Positions 12,355 through 22,123 of a DNA stretch of 64,000 bases are shown here, piece by piece; within the stretch, counting starts at the first letter, position 1; every line of letters starts with the position of its first letter. The translations under genes and the position numbers were made by a program. Below the pieces are notes generated by a model. It saw nothing but the letters and a program-made list of their open reading frames with translations, did no database searches and was not told the DNA's origin. Where the stretch lies: contig CM060731.1 of assembly GCA_030704615.1 (NCBI GenBank), forward strand, positions 84,114,756 to 84,178,755. The letters run 5' to 3'. The stretch is from Takakia lepidozioides. Its lineage: Eukaryota; Streptophyta; Takakiopsida; Takakiales; Takakiaceae.

Positions 12355-12558
12355 AGAAAATATGCAACAGAGAAGGCACAGTTCACTGCAGACAGAGAGA
12401 CATGTGCTCGTGAGTGGCGTGCCAATCGTCGACGTCGCCGCCGTCGCCTTCCGGTGCCATACCCTCCCCATTTGTTGGAGTTTCCACCCCTACCGGTATG
12501 GATACGCCGTGCAGTCCAGGCCCATGTCTCTGAGCATGGTGTTGAGGATACGGAGTAA
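12355..12558 (+). pseudogene. CACTA-1 Tnp2 pre-DUF4216 exon, reversed
   Basis: The plus-strand frame ATEKAQFTADRETCAREW ... LPVPYPPHLLEFPPLPVW-IRRAVQAHV aligns with CACTA-2 residues at 27050-27210 (EKATIESARAEFRATY ... RTVPYPENMLPLPAFHMW-IQSAVQNVV). It is therefore the exon just before DUF4216. It contains a run of eight arginines (CGTCGACGTCGCCGCC). It lies between two minus-strand exons of the same gene, so its orientation is anomalous. The minus-strand frame here is a low-complexity shadow of the Arg run. Confidence 0.75.
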
Positions 12559-12637
12559 GAAATAACCACTACAGGGGCACTACCTTTTCCATTTACAAAG
12601 AACATTGAACTCAAACAAGTACAAGTGCAGGGGGTAC

Positions 12638-13310
12638 CTTCCAGTATGGTAAATCCCATAGGCAGCTGCGCCTTTTGATACCATGAACCTTGGCTGGATG
12701 AACTTCAGCATCAGGAAAAGCACGGGGGTCAAGGTCATAACCTTCAGCCTCAACACCAGCGGCCTCTTGTTCAACCGGTGTGAACCGATGTGGCTTCACA
12801 CGCATCTCCACCTGTCCATTGAAGTGTATGCGGTTCCTGCGGTATGGATGGGCCTGAGGGAGGAACCTGCGGTGACCTTGGTAGACAGTTTTGCCCAAAA
12901 CTTTTTAAGTGTCTTGCATCTACAGGAGGACCGCATACTGGATACCCTTTGTAGCCTTTCGTGACACATCCTGCAAGTAGGCCATAAGCAGGAAAATCAT
13001 GGATGCTCCACAGTAGTATGAAGGTTCTCTCACCAACAGGTTTGCATATGTCATATGCCCAAACCCCCCTCCACAAAACAAGTAACTCCTCCATCAGTGG
13101 TGCTAAGTACACATCTATGTGCTCACTTGTAACTGACTGCTTTCCTGGAATCAAAAGAGTAAGCATGACAAAGAACTTCTTTGTAGTGAGCCAGGGAGGT
13201 AGGTTGTATATCAGCGTCAACACTGGCCATGTTGACCAGCAATTGTTCTTATCACCAAACGGGTTGACTCCATCGAAGGAAAAACCAAGCCTTACATTGC
13301 GAGGCTCTGC
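12638..13310 (-). pseudogene. CACTA-1 Tnp2 (Transposase_21) C-terminal half
   Basis: The frame opens at AEPRNVRLGFSFDGVNPFG and continues STWPVLTLIYNLPPWL, FFVMLTLLIPG, LWSIHDFPAYGLLAGCVTKG, CPVCGP-like YPVCGPPVDARH, then YRRNRIHFNG and GIKRRSCLWDLPYWK|GT. This is the core of the En/Spm Tnp2 transposase, which cuts the CACTA termini. It ends exactly at a GT donor also used in CACTA-2 (25690). Frameshifts occur near 12880-12900. The DUF4218 exon that follows in CACTA-2 (26000-26898) is missing. The N-terminal half of the domain is at 14194-14553 on the other strand. Confidence 0.88.
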
Positions 13311-13439
13311 ATGTGAACAAGACTCCTCTCCCTCAAATGAGTACTCCTTCGCACTGGGCGTTCCACACATAGCAGGCAGTACGCGGGGGTCTTTCTTTCT
13401 CTCTACTCTCCCGCAATCGCCCGGGTCACTCACAACAAA

Positions 13440-14190
13440 ACGCCCTCACAAGCCCAGGAAGCTCAAAAAGTGAAGCACACACACTTAGTACGCTTGCGTG
13501 AGAGACATGAGGTTGTCCAAGTGCCGGGTTGCATCCGACGGTCCACGTCCATCCAATGGCGGAGATGGGATGTGGACACGTCGTTTTTAAAATAAATAAA
13601 TTAGGGTACATATTAACCACTACACTAGTGTCCATAACCACTACATCCTGCTGACATGGCAGTCTTCTAGGGGCTCTTGGGACCTCAACTACCTTTCATG
13701 AAACATACATAAGTTTGGCGTGGAAGCAACGCAGGGGAGGCCATCTCTCGGCTCAGGTGCTGCGATCGCATTGCAAGTGCACCTGGAAGGAGGGAACAAT
13801 GCAATGAAGGAGGGAAGGAATCATCGCATGAACAGTATTCGAGCAGGGAGACAACTTCGACTTACAGTGCAGTGCCCTTGGAGCTCCAATCCAACAACCA
13901 AGCTTTGTTGTCAACTACCCTGATAGTACGATACCGCTCATATTCCACCATCCCATCGCATTCTCCTTGGGTAAGTGACTCCTCTTCTCCTCTTATTTCG
14001 CTCTCTGTTGAACCAGGTGCTCTTGCCAAATCGCCTCCAGTGTCGTTCAAATGTTTTGGGCTGCGTTCACTCGTTGCCATAGAACCTGCACTCTCCTTCA
14101 GCAAAATTGAAAAGAGACTGAGCCTCACAAGTTCAGTCACATGGGGTTACAAATGGCTTTGCGGATGAAATGTTCTCTTTGCTGTAGAAA
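13440..14190. other. Mixed sequence inside the rearranged CACTA-1 segment
   Basis: There is no gene I can support. A minus-strand frame at 13862-14140 is acidic (EIRGEEESLTQGECDGMVEY) and could be the poorly conserved linker of Tnp2, but no motif confirms it. The sequence ccactacactagtgtccataaccactaca near 13618 contains CACTA-like strings. It may be subterminal material brought in by rearrangement. Confidence 0.3.
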
Positions 14191-14193
14191 ACC

Positions 14194-14553
14194 TTGTTGC
14201 CACAACCAAACGTACTACCCACATCTTTCTACCATGCAAAGACCATGGTGAGCAAGCTTGGGCTTGCTTATGAGAAGATCGATGCTTGCCCAAAGGGGTG
14301 TGTGTTGTTTAGGGGGGACTTGAAAGCTTCAGAGAGTTGCCCCAAGCGCCCGATTCAAAAATGTGGGGAGATCCAAGGTACCTGTTAAGGTGCTTCGCCA
14401 TTTTCCATTGATACCACGCCTTTTGCGTATATATAGATGCTCTTCTATTGCAGAATTAATGACCTGGCACAGTCGGAATGCAAGCAACGATGGCCTTGTG
14501 CGCCATGCAGCTGATTCAAAGGCTTGGAAACACATTGATGCTACTTGGCCCGA
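14194..14553 (+). pseudogene. CACTA-1 Tnp2 (Transposase_21) N-terminal half, reversed
   Basis: Plus-strand frames read LGLAYEKIDACPKGCVLFRG, then after a frameshift near 14365 VKVLRHFPLIPRLLRIYRCS, LMTWHSRN, AWKHIDATWPDF. The same order is uninterrupted in CACTA-2 at 24660-25010. In CACTA-2 the next residues are AAEPRNLRLG. Here that continuation is found instead at 13310 on the minus strand. The break falls inside the codons between WPDF and AEPRN. The following plus-strand bases (14554 on) are unrelated, so this is a rearrangement breakpoint and not an intron end. Confidence 0.85.
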
Positions 14554-14559
14554 CTTTGA

Positions 14560-14820
14560 ATGACGGAGAAGGAGTCCAGCGACTTGGAGACCAACCCGGG
14601 GGAGGATAGTGGAGCGATTCCTAGTGCTGACTACTCAGCAGAGAGCGAGAGCACGGACGAGGAGGAAGACCAGAGTGCTGAGAAGATCGTCGTTTGCATG
14701 ACTCCTTCCAAGCGGCCCTTACGGACATCCACCCCAACCAAGGAGGGTAACAAGCCCGCGGTGGGATCCCTAAGACCCCTTCTGTCTCTATCTCTATCTC
14801 TCTCCCTCTCTCACCCTTAG
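14560..14820 (+). other. Acidic 86-codon open frame at the LINE-2 left edge
   Basis: The frame is rich in Asp, Glu, Ser and Thr and ends in a ctctct microsatellite (SLSLSLSLS). It sits between the broken Tnp2 end and the RT of the LINE that follows on the same strand. It could be a piece of the LINE's own polyprotein linker or of the CACTA acidic region. No domain is recognisable. Confidence 0.25.
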
Positions 14821-14821
14821 T

Positions 14822-16342
14822 TCACATAGTTGTGTCATTGTTAACGGACAGAAGTCCAACTTCTTTGACATAGACCAAGGTGTAGCTCAAGGATGTACTC
14901 TCTCCCCTCTGCTCTTCAATGTTTTCATCAATCAACTCCTCAAGGATGTGGAAAGTGAGGGATTTGGGTTAAGGGTGGGTGATACCACCATACCAGCCCT
15001 TATGTTTGCGGATGACTTCGCAGGCATAGGAGAGACTCCAACCAATCTCCAGGAGTTGATTGATTGCGCGAAGAGATACTTTGATCTTTGGGGGCTAGAG
15101 GCTAATGTCAGCAAATGTGCAGTGGTAGCATTCAACGACAGAGGAGAGGGAGGAAGTGATCTTAAGTGGCAGTGGGGTAGCCAAGAGATCCCGGTCCTCC
15201 CTTCCTACACTTACCTGGGCGTTCAGTTTTCCTCCAATTGTAATTGGGATGCACATATCCGGAAAGTTGTTCAAACTGGCAAGGGCAAAGCTCTGGGGCT
15301 CACTAAATTTTTCCACTGCAGAGGGGTCAACTCTGAGGTTAAGAAAACAATGGTTTGTCACGTTATTAGACCTGCCTTGGAGTACGGATCTGCTATATGG
15401 GTTGATAACTCCAACTAGGCTAAGTTTGCAGAATCCATCCAAGTGGGGGTGCTTAAGGAGTGTATGTTAGCATGCTCCAAAACAGCCAATGTGGCTGTGT
15501 GGGGTGAGTTTGGCATTCCGTAGCTCCCGACAAGATGAATTCAAGGTCAGATGGTGGGGTCAGCTGCAACATATGCCCAAGACCAGATATCCTAAGTTAA
15601 TCGACTCTATATCTTGGAAACAGGACCGCCCTGTCAAACAGGCTAAGTCCTGGGAAAGAGATTGCTAGAGATTCTCAAGGACCTAGACCTGGATCCGCAA
15701 GTCTTGACCCTGCTGGATAAATCTGACTTAGAGGCTGTAGTGTCCAAAGCCATGTCTGTTGCCATGAGATTGTCCGATGAAAATGAGGTTAGGCAGAAAA
15801 CTTCCCTGAACTTGTTTCCAGTCAGTGACATAGGGGACGACATCTTGGATGACCTCAAGGGCCTACCCACTCTCGGCACTAGACTGAAATGTAAACTCAG
15901 GGCAGGAAGCCTACTTTTGAACATCAAACAGAAGCAGAGAGGAAAGGGAGAGTGTGATTGCCCGTTGTGTGGGCAATCTGAAGACAATATTCATTTTCTG
16001 ATACACTGTCCGGGGTTCTCTCACCAAAGAGACGCTCTCTTCAATTCTATCAAGGGAATTGTGCATGTACCCCTGTTTACCAACTTTGAAAGTCTCGAGG
16101 CTGAGCCAAAAGCCCAGGCCCTCCTGAGGCCTAGTTTTTGGGCAAATCACACACAGCAGATTGATGCTTGTGTGAAGGGATTTCTAGAGGATATCTGGAA
16201 AACCCGGATTAATTCTTTATATGAAGGTAAGTCTTACTACCAATGTCAGCCCCTGACAAAGGTAGGTTCTGTTCCTTTTGTTCCTGCTCAAACTGGGCGT
16301 GGGGTCAATGGCCACAAGGCTACGGCAAACAACGTCTTATGA
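14822..16342 (+). pseudogene. 5'-truncated LINE (LINE-2a): RT and C-terminal zinc knuckle
   Basis: The frame gives the RT motifs VAQGCTLSPLLFNVFIN (B region), ALMFADDFAGIG (motif C, FADD) and SYTYLGVQF (motif D/E). The ORF is cut by a TAG at 15417-15419 and by frameshifts near 15520-15660. It resumes with a cysteine module C-PLC-x8-H-x4-C (CPLCGQSEDNIHFLIHCPGF), typical of the RT zinc-binding C-terminus, and ends at TGA 16340-16342. The RT style (LSPLLFN, FADD, thumb with GKALGLTKFF) differs from the L1-like LINE at 8.6 kb. A second 3' fragment lies at 53014-53548. Confidence 0.85.
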
Positions 16343-17150
16343 GTACAATGTCACCCTTAGTTCCTCTCAAATTGTGGAAGCAATTGAGCATTTTCATGAT
16401 GTGTAGGGTTTAGGGTAGGGTTTTGTGTAAAGCAGAGGTAGAGGCAGAACCGAGCAAGGTTTAGTGTAAATCTAAGTGAGTAAGAGGCTGGGGTGTATGG
16501 CGGAGGAATGATCTTTGGAGTGATGAACTGATGGAGAAGGGAGTGTGTGGGGCTGGACTGAGAGTGAGGGAGAGGCTGGAGAATGGCTCATGAAATGTAT
16601 ATGCTTACAGTGACTGAGATGGTGATTGGTTTATATAACCAAGCCTATTACTACTATGATTGGCTTGTGAACTTAAGGCATGAGTGGTTGATTGTTTCAT
16701 TTTGAACCTGATATGATTTGAGCCTGGTTCCGGAGATTTATCTCCAGACCTGCAATCTGCTTTTGTGATGAGTTTACAATCTGCATATATGGTGGTAAAT
16801 GTTATATATCAAACCAAGGTTCTTTCCTAAATGTGAATGACCTGGAAACCTTGTTAGAAAAATGAATGGCTTACAAGTTGGACTATGTATGGCTTGACCC
16901 ATGGATTAAATTTCAGAGGGTTAGAACATGTGTTAGGGTTTTAATACTGAATGGATGTGGAACATTGCTAGGGCGCCAGAGCATGACATTCCATGCATTC
17001 ACGCCATTGGATGCCAAACTTTTTTTGGCACATTGGGCCAAGGTTTGTATGCGTTCACGAACTGCCGACCTTGCTCGTTGCCCGGTTGACCTAATTTTCC
17101 ATAATTGCTAATTTTGTGGGGTGGATGGGCTTGTGTTAGGCTGCATCAAA
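16343..17150. other. AT-rich spacer with a short telomere-like motif
   Basis: No gene is seen. At about 16403-16425 the sequence gtagggtttagggtagggttttg contains one to two units of the plant telomere repeat TTTAGGG. This is too short for an interstitial telomere array and could be a telo-box or the LINE tail. The rest is AT-rich and has only short open frames. Confidence 0.4.
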
Positions 17151-18060
17151 GCGAGCAAAGGAAGGGGAGACTGAGGCTGTGGCGAATGCTACTGGTCCAC
17201 CTACGACATGGGTGCAACAAGGCCCGAATGGCCCATGGGTGCAATCCAAAGGTGGGCAAACGTGGCTGCAACAAGGACCACCTACCTGGCAGCAGCCCAT
17301 GGCCCCTCCACAGACGATGAACACGTGGTCATGGATTCCAAGTGGGTCCAATGGAGGACCCCAAGGAGCTTGGGTACAAGGAGGTGCCCAAACTTGGGGC
17401 CCTCCATGCAACGCCACTGGTGGGCAGTGGGCAGGCCCCCCTTTTAATGGTGCTGCTCCTCCATTCACCCCCCTACTGGTGATGATCAAGATTCCACACA
17501 ACAAGGGGATGTGGCGTCGCAGGCTACAAACAAAAAAAGACAAAAAATGCTAGCTGCAAAGGAACATGAAACTAATGCGAAAGCCCGCAAATCTGTTGGG
17601 CTGAAGCTGCACAAGGTACAACTAAACTCTAAGGGGGAAGTAGACCAGGGGTGTGAGGGGAAGGATTACTGGCAGAGCTCCTTGCGGGGACTCTGCATCA
17701 GATATCTTGATCCTAGCATTTTGCTAGCAGACAAGCAGGAACCCAGTGACATGGCCAAGGTTAAGGAATCCATGGACGCGGAGTTTGAGTACTATCCTAA
17801 ACTTGTGAGCGCTGACAAGTTTCAGAAAGCATGTGGGAGGATTATAAAAGTACACCGCCAAAAGTTAAAGCTGGTGTGGTTGGCTGGAGGTCCATGCCCT
17901 CCGAGTGTAGAGTCCTACCATTGGGATGCATTGGTGAAGTACTGGGATTCCCCCAAGGGCAAGAAAGAGAGTGAGAACATTAAGAGAGCACGATCCAATG
18001 TTACCAACCCATTGAGGGTTGGAAGAGCAGGGTTGGCTGGACAGGCCCGACGCTTGGTAT
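17150..18060 (+). pseudogene. CACTA-1 second gene (Transposase_24-like DNA-binding protein)
   Basis: The first part (17179-17480) is rich in Gly, Pro, Trp and Gln (TWVQQGPNGPWVQ, TWGPPCNATGGQW). The second part (17511-18060) is basic and ordered: DYWQSSLRGLCIRYLDPS, EFEYYPKLVS, HWDALVKYWDSPKGKKESEN, KRARSNV, GRAGLAGQARRL. The layout and blocks parallel the CACTA-2 protein at 20864-22078 (DWLAALRGQCQRVLD, DDWEYLPPG, TWAELVRHWNTPEWQKSRDN, GRSGLSGVEERL). I infer the TnpA/Transposase_24 type accessory gene of a CACTA element, which binds subterminal repeats. It diverges from the original minus-strand direction of the Tnp2 gene, as in CACTA-2. Confidence 0.6.
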
Positions 18061-18275
18061 CACTAGAAGAAAAAACGGCTTTTTCCACGGCTTTTTTCAC
18101 ACTTTTTTCCGTGGAATCCGCCCCAGTCCACACCTGCCGTGGGTGTAAGAAACGACGAGTGCTTTCGGACACCCCGTGGACGGCCTGGCTCTCGGGTGGC
18201 CCTGTGGACAAGTCCACGGGTGGCTGAATCCACAGGTGGCCTTTTTCATGGGGTTCATGGCTTTTTCCACGAGCG

Positions 18276-18850
18276 ACGTGTGCTTTGGCGAACACCGCCA
18301 TGTGGATCGTAGATGTACAAAGGTGTGGACTTGTCCACACCTACGGGAAAACCATGCGACTGCCTGTCACCAGGGTTTCACGACATCTGGGCAATGGTGT
18401 GTGCAACACGTGTATTTTTGTGGGGATGACACGTGTATGGAGACAAAGAGGCGATGTGCACTTATGTGGAGCGGACATCTGGCGTGGCATGTGGGTGTGA
18501 AAAAAGCCATTCGGTGTGAGACCATCCACTGGCTGTTTTCACAGCTTCAGCAAGTTTGGGGGCCACGTGTTCCGTGGCAAACACCACCACGTGGATCCTA
18601 AACGTACAAAGGGTGTGGACTTGTCCACACCTACGGGAAAATGATGCGACACCCTGTTACCTGGGCTTGACGACATGTGGGCAACGGTATGGGCAACGCG
18701 TGTATTTTGGAGAGGACGACACGTGGCGTAATCTGCATGGAGTGGGTGTGTAGTATTTTACTGCCTATACTGTAGGTCATTCCACATAGCCACAGGAGCA
18801 TACCATAGTGGGTTTGAAATATTCTACTGCTGATGTTGTAGGTCATTCCA
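18276..18850. repeat. Two diverged tandem copies of a ~285-bp unit
   Basis: The block with gtgtggacttgtccacac, cctacgggaaaa, gcgacacc/gcgactgcc, tgggcaa and acgcgtgtattt near 18320-18430 recurs near 18610-18715 in the same order. The string aacaccrccaygtggat precedes both copies (18290 and 18582). Each copy contains the 18-bp palindrome-like gtgtggacttgtccacac. The block lies beyond the CACTA-1 accessory gene, so it may be that element's other subterminal region. Confidence 0.6.
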
Positions 18851-18859
18851 CAAAAATGT

Positions 18860-19312
18860 GGAAGATGCCACAGGCAAGCTACTGTTGATTTCACATATTT
18901 GTGACGTCATGGTGTGCACAATTATTCCATAGGCATCATGATCATATCACAAATCGTGATACTGTCCACACTGTCAGTTTCACAGTCCATGTGAAATATG
19001 ACTCATATACATAAACACAATTCCAAAGCACTGCGGCAACAACCTGCTCATGACATGTACAATTGACTAAGCATGGCCAGAACAACAGAAAGAATGACCA
19101 GATGCAAGGGTGCTTCAAAGTTGGGTGCGCCCTTCATTGCCCAAATAAAGTTTAGTCTGAACATGCAAGTATTGCAGAGTCTGCACTGCTGATCACAACC
19201 CCACAATGTACCCAAATCCTACATTGATGCGCACAATAACGAAAAAAAGGTGAAATCGATATGAAGTGGCGTTCAGTCAAAATTGCCTTCAAATTGAGGA
19301 TCCCCCACAACC
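18860..19312. other. Spacer between the two CACTA elements
   Basis: No gene or RNA is seen. The tract has several TTCCACA/TGTGGAA-type short repeats continuing from the tandem block, then ordinary AT-rich sequence. It probably contains the end of CACTA-1 and the start of CACTA-2, but I could not fix terminal inverted repeats. Confidence 0.35.
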
Positions 19313-19672
19313 TCATGTTCGGGTCAGTTTGAGGAACTTGGTAGACCACAGGGCCGTGCTGCCTACAGTGTCACTGAGCATCACAATGGGAGGCCTAACA
19401 TCATTGTTGGGGTATGGTAGAGCAACATCTGCCCCATGTACTGATTCAACCGAGACAACATGATAATCGGCATGAACGACATAAGCCAGCCAGTCAGTCG
19501 ACATGCCCAATATATGGCCCACGCCTGCCTTCCGTTTGGGTGCATTGGGGTCAAACATTGTGACCTTGTCACCAACCTGAAACTGGGACAGCCAACACCA
19601 CCAATGTGTGCCCTTGTCATTTGTTATGCACATGCAACAGTTATGGACAGGGAAAACGCGAGATGCCATCAT
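19313..19672 (-). CDS. CACTA-2 TNP1/En-Spm-like C-terminal domain
   Basis: The minus frame VGDKVTMFDPNAPKRKAGVG ... DYHVVSVESVHGADVALPYP ... VMLSDTVGSTALWSTKFLKL has the feel of the TNP1/En-Spm C-terminal domain (Transposase_23): 'vGkG.i ... V.V......LP.P ... dA.G..v.W'. It is the 3' end of a multi-exon minus-strand gene that starts at 23634. The domain call rests on motif pattern only. A profile search against Pfam Transposase_23 would decide it. Confidence 0.5.
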   Translation of the reverse strand: MMASRVFPVHNCCMCITNDKGTHWWCWLSQFQVGDKVTMFDPNAPKRKAGVGHILGMSTDWLAYVVHADYHVVSVESVHGADVALPYPNNDVRPPIVMLSDTVGSTALWSTKFLKLTRT

Positions 19673-19761
19673 ATAGCCCTACAAACAAAATACGGATGTA
19701 CTTCCACGAAGGAAAACTTACAACAGGTGCCGGCGCTTTGAAGCTTCCCATACGGCTCCCA

Positions 19762-20532
19762 TCAATGTTGCTGGCAGCAAGTCTTGCGGACTTCTTCCTC
19801 ATATTCACCGCAACAATTTCCTTTGGTGGCTTTTGAATCAATAGAAACCCACACATGTACACAGAAGTCATGATTGGCCTGCAGGTATTGCATAATCGAC
19901 TTGGAACAGCACAAGAATATAGGAACACGAGTACTTACCTTCCGTACAACGGCCAATTTTGTTGTTGAATCAATGTTCTTCCCTGCCCCAACAATAACCA
20001 CTCCTGTGCCCTTAGCCCCTGCCCCTATGTCTTGGGCACTCTGTCTAAGTTCACTGCCGGTGTGATCCTCCAGTACAGGCACTCCCTTCTCAATAAGGGG
20101 GGATAGGTCATCATTGGCACCATAATTAAGGCAAGGATCGTCACATGCCATGTTCTGAACTTTGTCCTCACCTGTGGCATCTTCTTCCACAATACTGCCC
20201 CCTTTCCTTTGTCCACTGCCTCCACTGCTAGGAGGCTGCTCACCTGTACTTGTCATTTCCACAGTAGTCGCAGGTGGGACAACACCATGAACAGGGGGCG
20301 ACAACTCACACACAATGTTTGATGTTGATGGAGATTCATCCCTCGGCAGGTCCAAACCGAGCTTCGCTGCCAATGCCATGTTGAACTTGTCTGTCTTAGA
20401 TACTGCAGCGGCAAACATGGATTTCACTACCTGCAATTCCAATTTGTGCTCCATTGAGCTGGCCTCCATTGTATGTTTCCATCCTTCCAAGCCATCAAGC
20501 CGAGAAGCCAATGCTCCAAGGCCCTGCCACAA
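19762..20532 (-). CDS. CACTA-2 accessory gene, middle exon
   Basis: This 256-codon minus frame begins GLGALASRLDGLEGWKHTME, then a helical stretch and a low-complexity Ser/Thr/Glu/Asp-rich region (SSGGSGQRKGGSIVEEDATG). The 5' part could form a coiled coil (LDGLEGWK...EHKLELQVVKS). Neither end is resolved precisely. It links the basic exon to the right with the TNP1-like exon to the left. No catalytic motif is present, as expected of a DNA-binding accessory protein. Confidence 0.5.
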   Translation of the reverse strand: MWQGLGALASRLDGLEGWKHTMEASSMEHKLELQVVKSMFAAAVSKTDKFNMALAAKLGLDLPRDESPSTSNIVCELSPPVHGVVPPATTVEMTSTGEQPPSSGGSGQRKGGSIVEEDATGEDKVQNMACDDPCLNYGANDDLSPLIEKGVPVLEDHTGSELRQSAQDIGAGAKGTGVVIVGAGKNIDSTTKLAVVRKVSTRVPIFLCCSKSIMQYLQANHDFCVHVWVSIDSKATKGNCCGEYEEEVRKTCCQQH

Positions 20533-20863
20533 AAAGAGTGCAAATACGATTCAATACATCTATCGCACTAGCCATGCGAGGTAATTTATTGGACAACAAC
20601 ACAGGAAGGCAAAACCATAAATAATTGACAAGCACATCATTGCAACAAATGCAGGTGGGTTAGTTACTTACAGATCGGGTGGCCCTGCTGAATCAGAACC
20701 ATACCCCTTGTTGCTATTCTTGCTCCCCGAAATTTCGGATAGAAGTGGAGGACGACCACTTGTCTTAGCCTACACATGGACATGATATGGGAATATTAGT
20801 GCCATCCTCTAAGAGTAAGATACAAATGACAAGACACCTCACTACCTGAATATATTGGCAATG

Positions 20864-22078
20864 TCATGAGACAGGCAGATTTACCAGACGTTCCTCAACG
20901 CCGCTAAGGCCACTGCGTCCAGATCTCGAAGGGGCACCAACATGCCCCCGTGCATGCTTGCCATTATCACGACTCTTTTGCCATTCGGGCGTGTTCCAAT
21001 GCCTCACAAGTTCTGCCCAAGTCTTGTCCGCAACATAGTGGGGCTTAGGTTTGCCACGGGAGTACACTTTTCTAAACAGTTTGATGCGCTGGTATTTAAT
21101 GACGCCTCCAATCTCAGTTCGAAGTTGGGCGCCAGTTATCCCAGGAGGTAAATATTCCCAATCATCTGCTAATAGTTCACCCACCTCGTCAATCAGACTT
21201 TGAGGTTGAAGATGGATGGGCACAGAACAGTCCAGCACACGTTGGCATTGCCCTCGCAGGGCTGCCAGCCAGTCATTCCGTGCATCCCCGCATGGGCCCT
21301 TTTTGCCACACGCAACTATGAATCTCTTTTGCCCAGCAGCTACATTTGCACAAGACGTTTCCTTCAACCCTCTCCGTGCTACTCTCCTCGCCTTGCGCAA
21401 AAAATTGGCTCTGTCCTTGCCAGTCAAATGTTGCGCATCTGGAGTCATATTGGAATCACGGGCCTCCTCTCCTCCCTCACAACCTGCAACATGGGGCCCT
21501 TCGGGCGGACATGAACCCTGCCACGCACCAACGTGGGGTGTGGGGTGGGCAGGAACATAACCTGTGCTCGGAGCTGGTGAGCTTGGGAATTGAAGAGGCC
21601 GCGAAGCGTTGCAATTGGGTGAAGCTATGGGCTGCCTGGAATAAGGGCCATGCAACGGCGCACTATACATGGGGCTTCTGGGATACGTTGCCTGGGGAGG
21701 ATGCGCAGGTGGGGGAGGGTTGGGGTGAGGGTACCACACACCTTCGTGGTAGTGCCCATGCTGAACAGGAGCATGTTGTGCTTCCCCAGTTTGCGGAAAT
21801 GCCCCACACGGAACTGCACATGACCGGTTCTCCCCTGACGGGCTGTTTGCATTGTACGACTGAGAAAAGGGCGGGTGAATTTCAGGGGCGGCTGGAACAT
21901 GAGCAGTCTGTTGTTCATACTGTGCATACCTCTGAATGCCAGGGGGATAAAATGCACCAGTGTTACGTGGAAAGGAGGGAGGGCCTCCTCCATCCGGGGT
22001 TGGTTGAAGACGTGGGGAGGGATGGTTGAAGACACCTGCCGGAGCAACTCCCTTCTTCTTTCTCACTGGATCCTGCAA
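20864..22078 (-). CDS. CACTA-2 accessory gene, Pro-rich plus Transposase_24-like exon
   Basis: The 404-codon minus frame has two parts. Residues 1-190 are rich in Pro, His, Ser and Gly (PHPNPPPPAHPPQATYP). Residues 210-400 are basic and structured: KDRANFLRKARRVARRGLKE, DWLAALRGQCQRVLD, DDWEYLPPGI, KLFRKVYSRGKPKPHYV, TWAELVRHWNTPEWQKSRDN, then a Gly/Arg-rich GRSGLSGVEERL. The second part corresponds block by block to the CACTA-1 protein at 17600-18060, and the '...W..P..qk.r.n..R......' pattern recalls Transposase_24. It is unbroken over its whole length, unlike most frames in the window. Confidence 0.62.
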   Translation of the reverse strand: MQDPVRKKKGVAPAGVFNHPSPRLQPTPDGGGPPSFPRNTGAFYPPGIQRYAQYEQQTAHVPAAPEIHPPFSQSYNANSPSGENRSCAVPCGAFPQTGEAQHAPVQHGHYHEGVWYPHPNPPPPAHPPQATYPRSPMYSAPLHGPYSRQPIASPNCNASRPLQFPSSPAPSTGYVPAHPTPHVGAWQGSCPPEGPHVAGCEGGEEARDSNMTPDAQHLTGKDRANFLRKARRVARRGLKETSCANVAAGQKRFIVACGKKGPCGDARNDWLAALRGQCQRVLDCSVPIHLQPQSLIDEVGELLADDWEYLPPGITGAQLRTEIGGVIKYQRIKLFRKVYSRGKPKPHYVADKTWAELVRHWNTPEWQKSRDNGKHARGHVGAPSRSGRSGLSGVEERLVNLPVS

Positions 22079-22123
22079 ATCAACATGTGGGAAAGAGTTA
22101 TGTAGGAAGATAAAGCATGAACA

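Noticed and set aside
12321-12659. Arg-rich minus-strand protein of 112 codons
   Set aside because: It is antisense to the plus-strand Tnp2 exon and its Arg run; only the plus frame matches CACTA-2.
16403-16425. Interstitial telomere array
   Set aside because: Only one to two TTTAGGG units are present, which is expected by chance or as a telo-box.
21216-22029. Plus-strand frames of 114-227 codons opposite the accessory exon
   Set aside because: The minus frame is longer (404 codons) and matches the CACTA-1 protein; the plus frames have no relatives.
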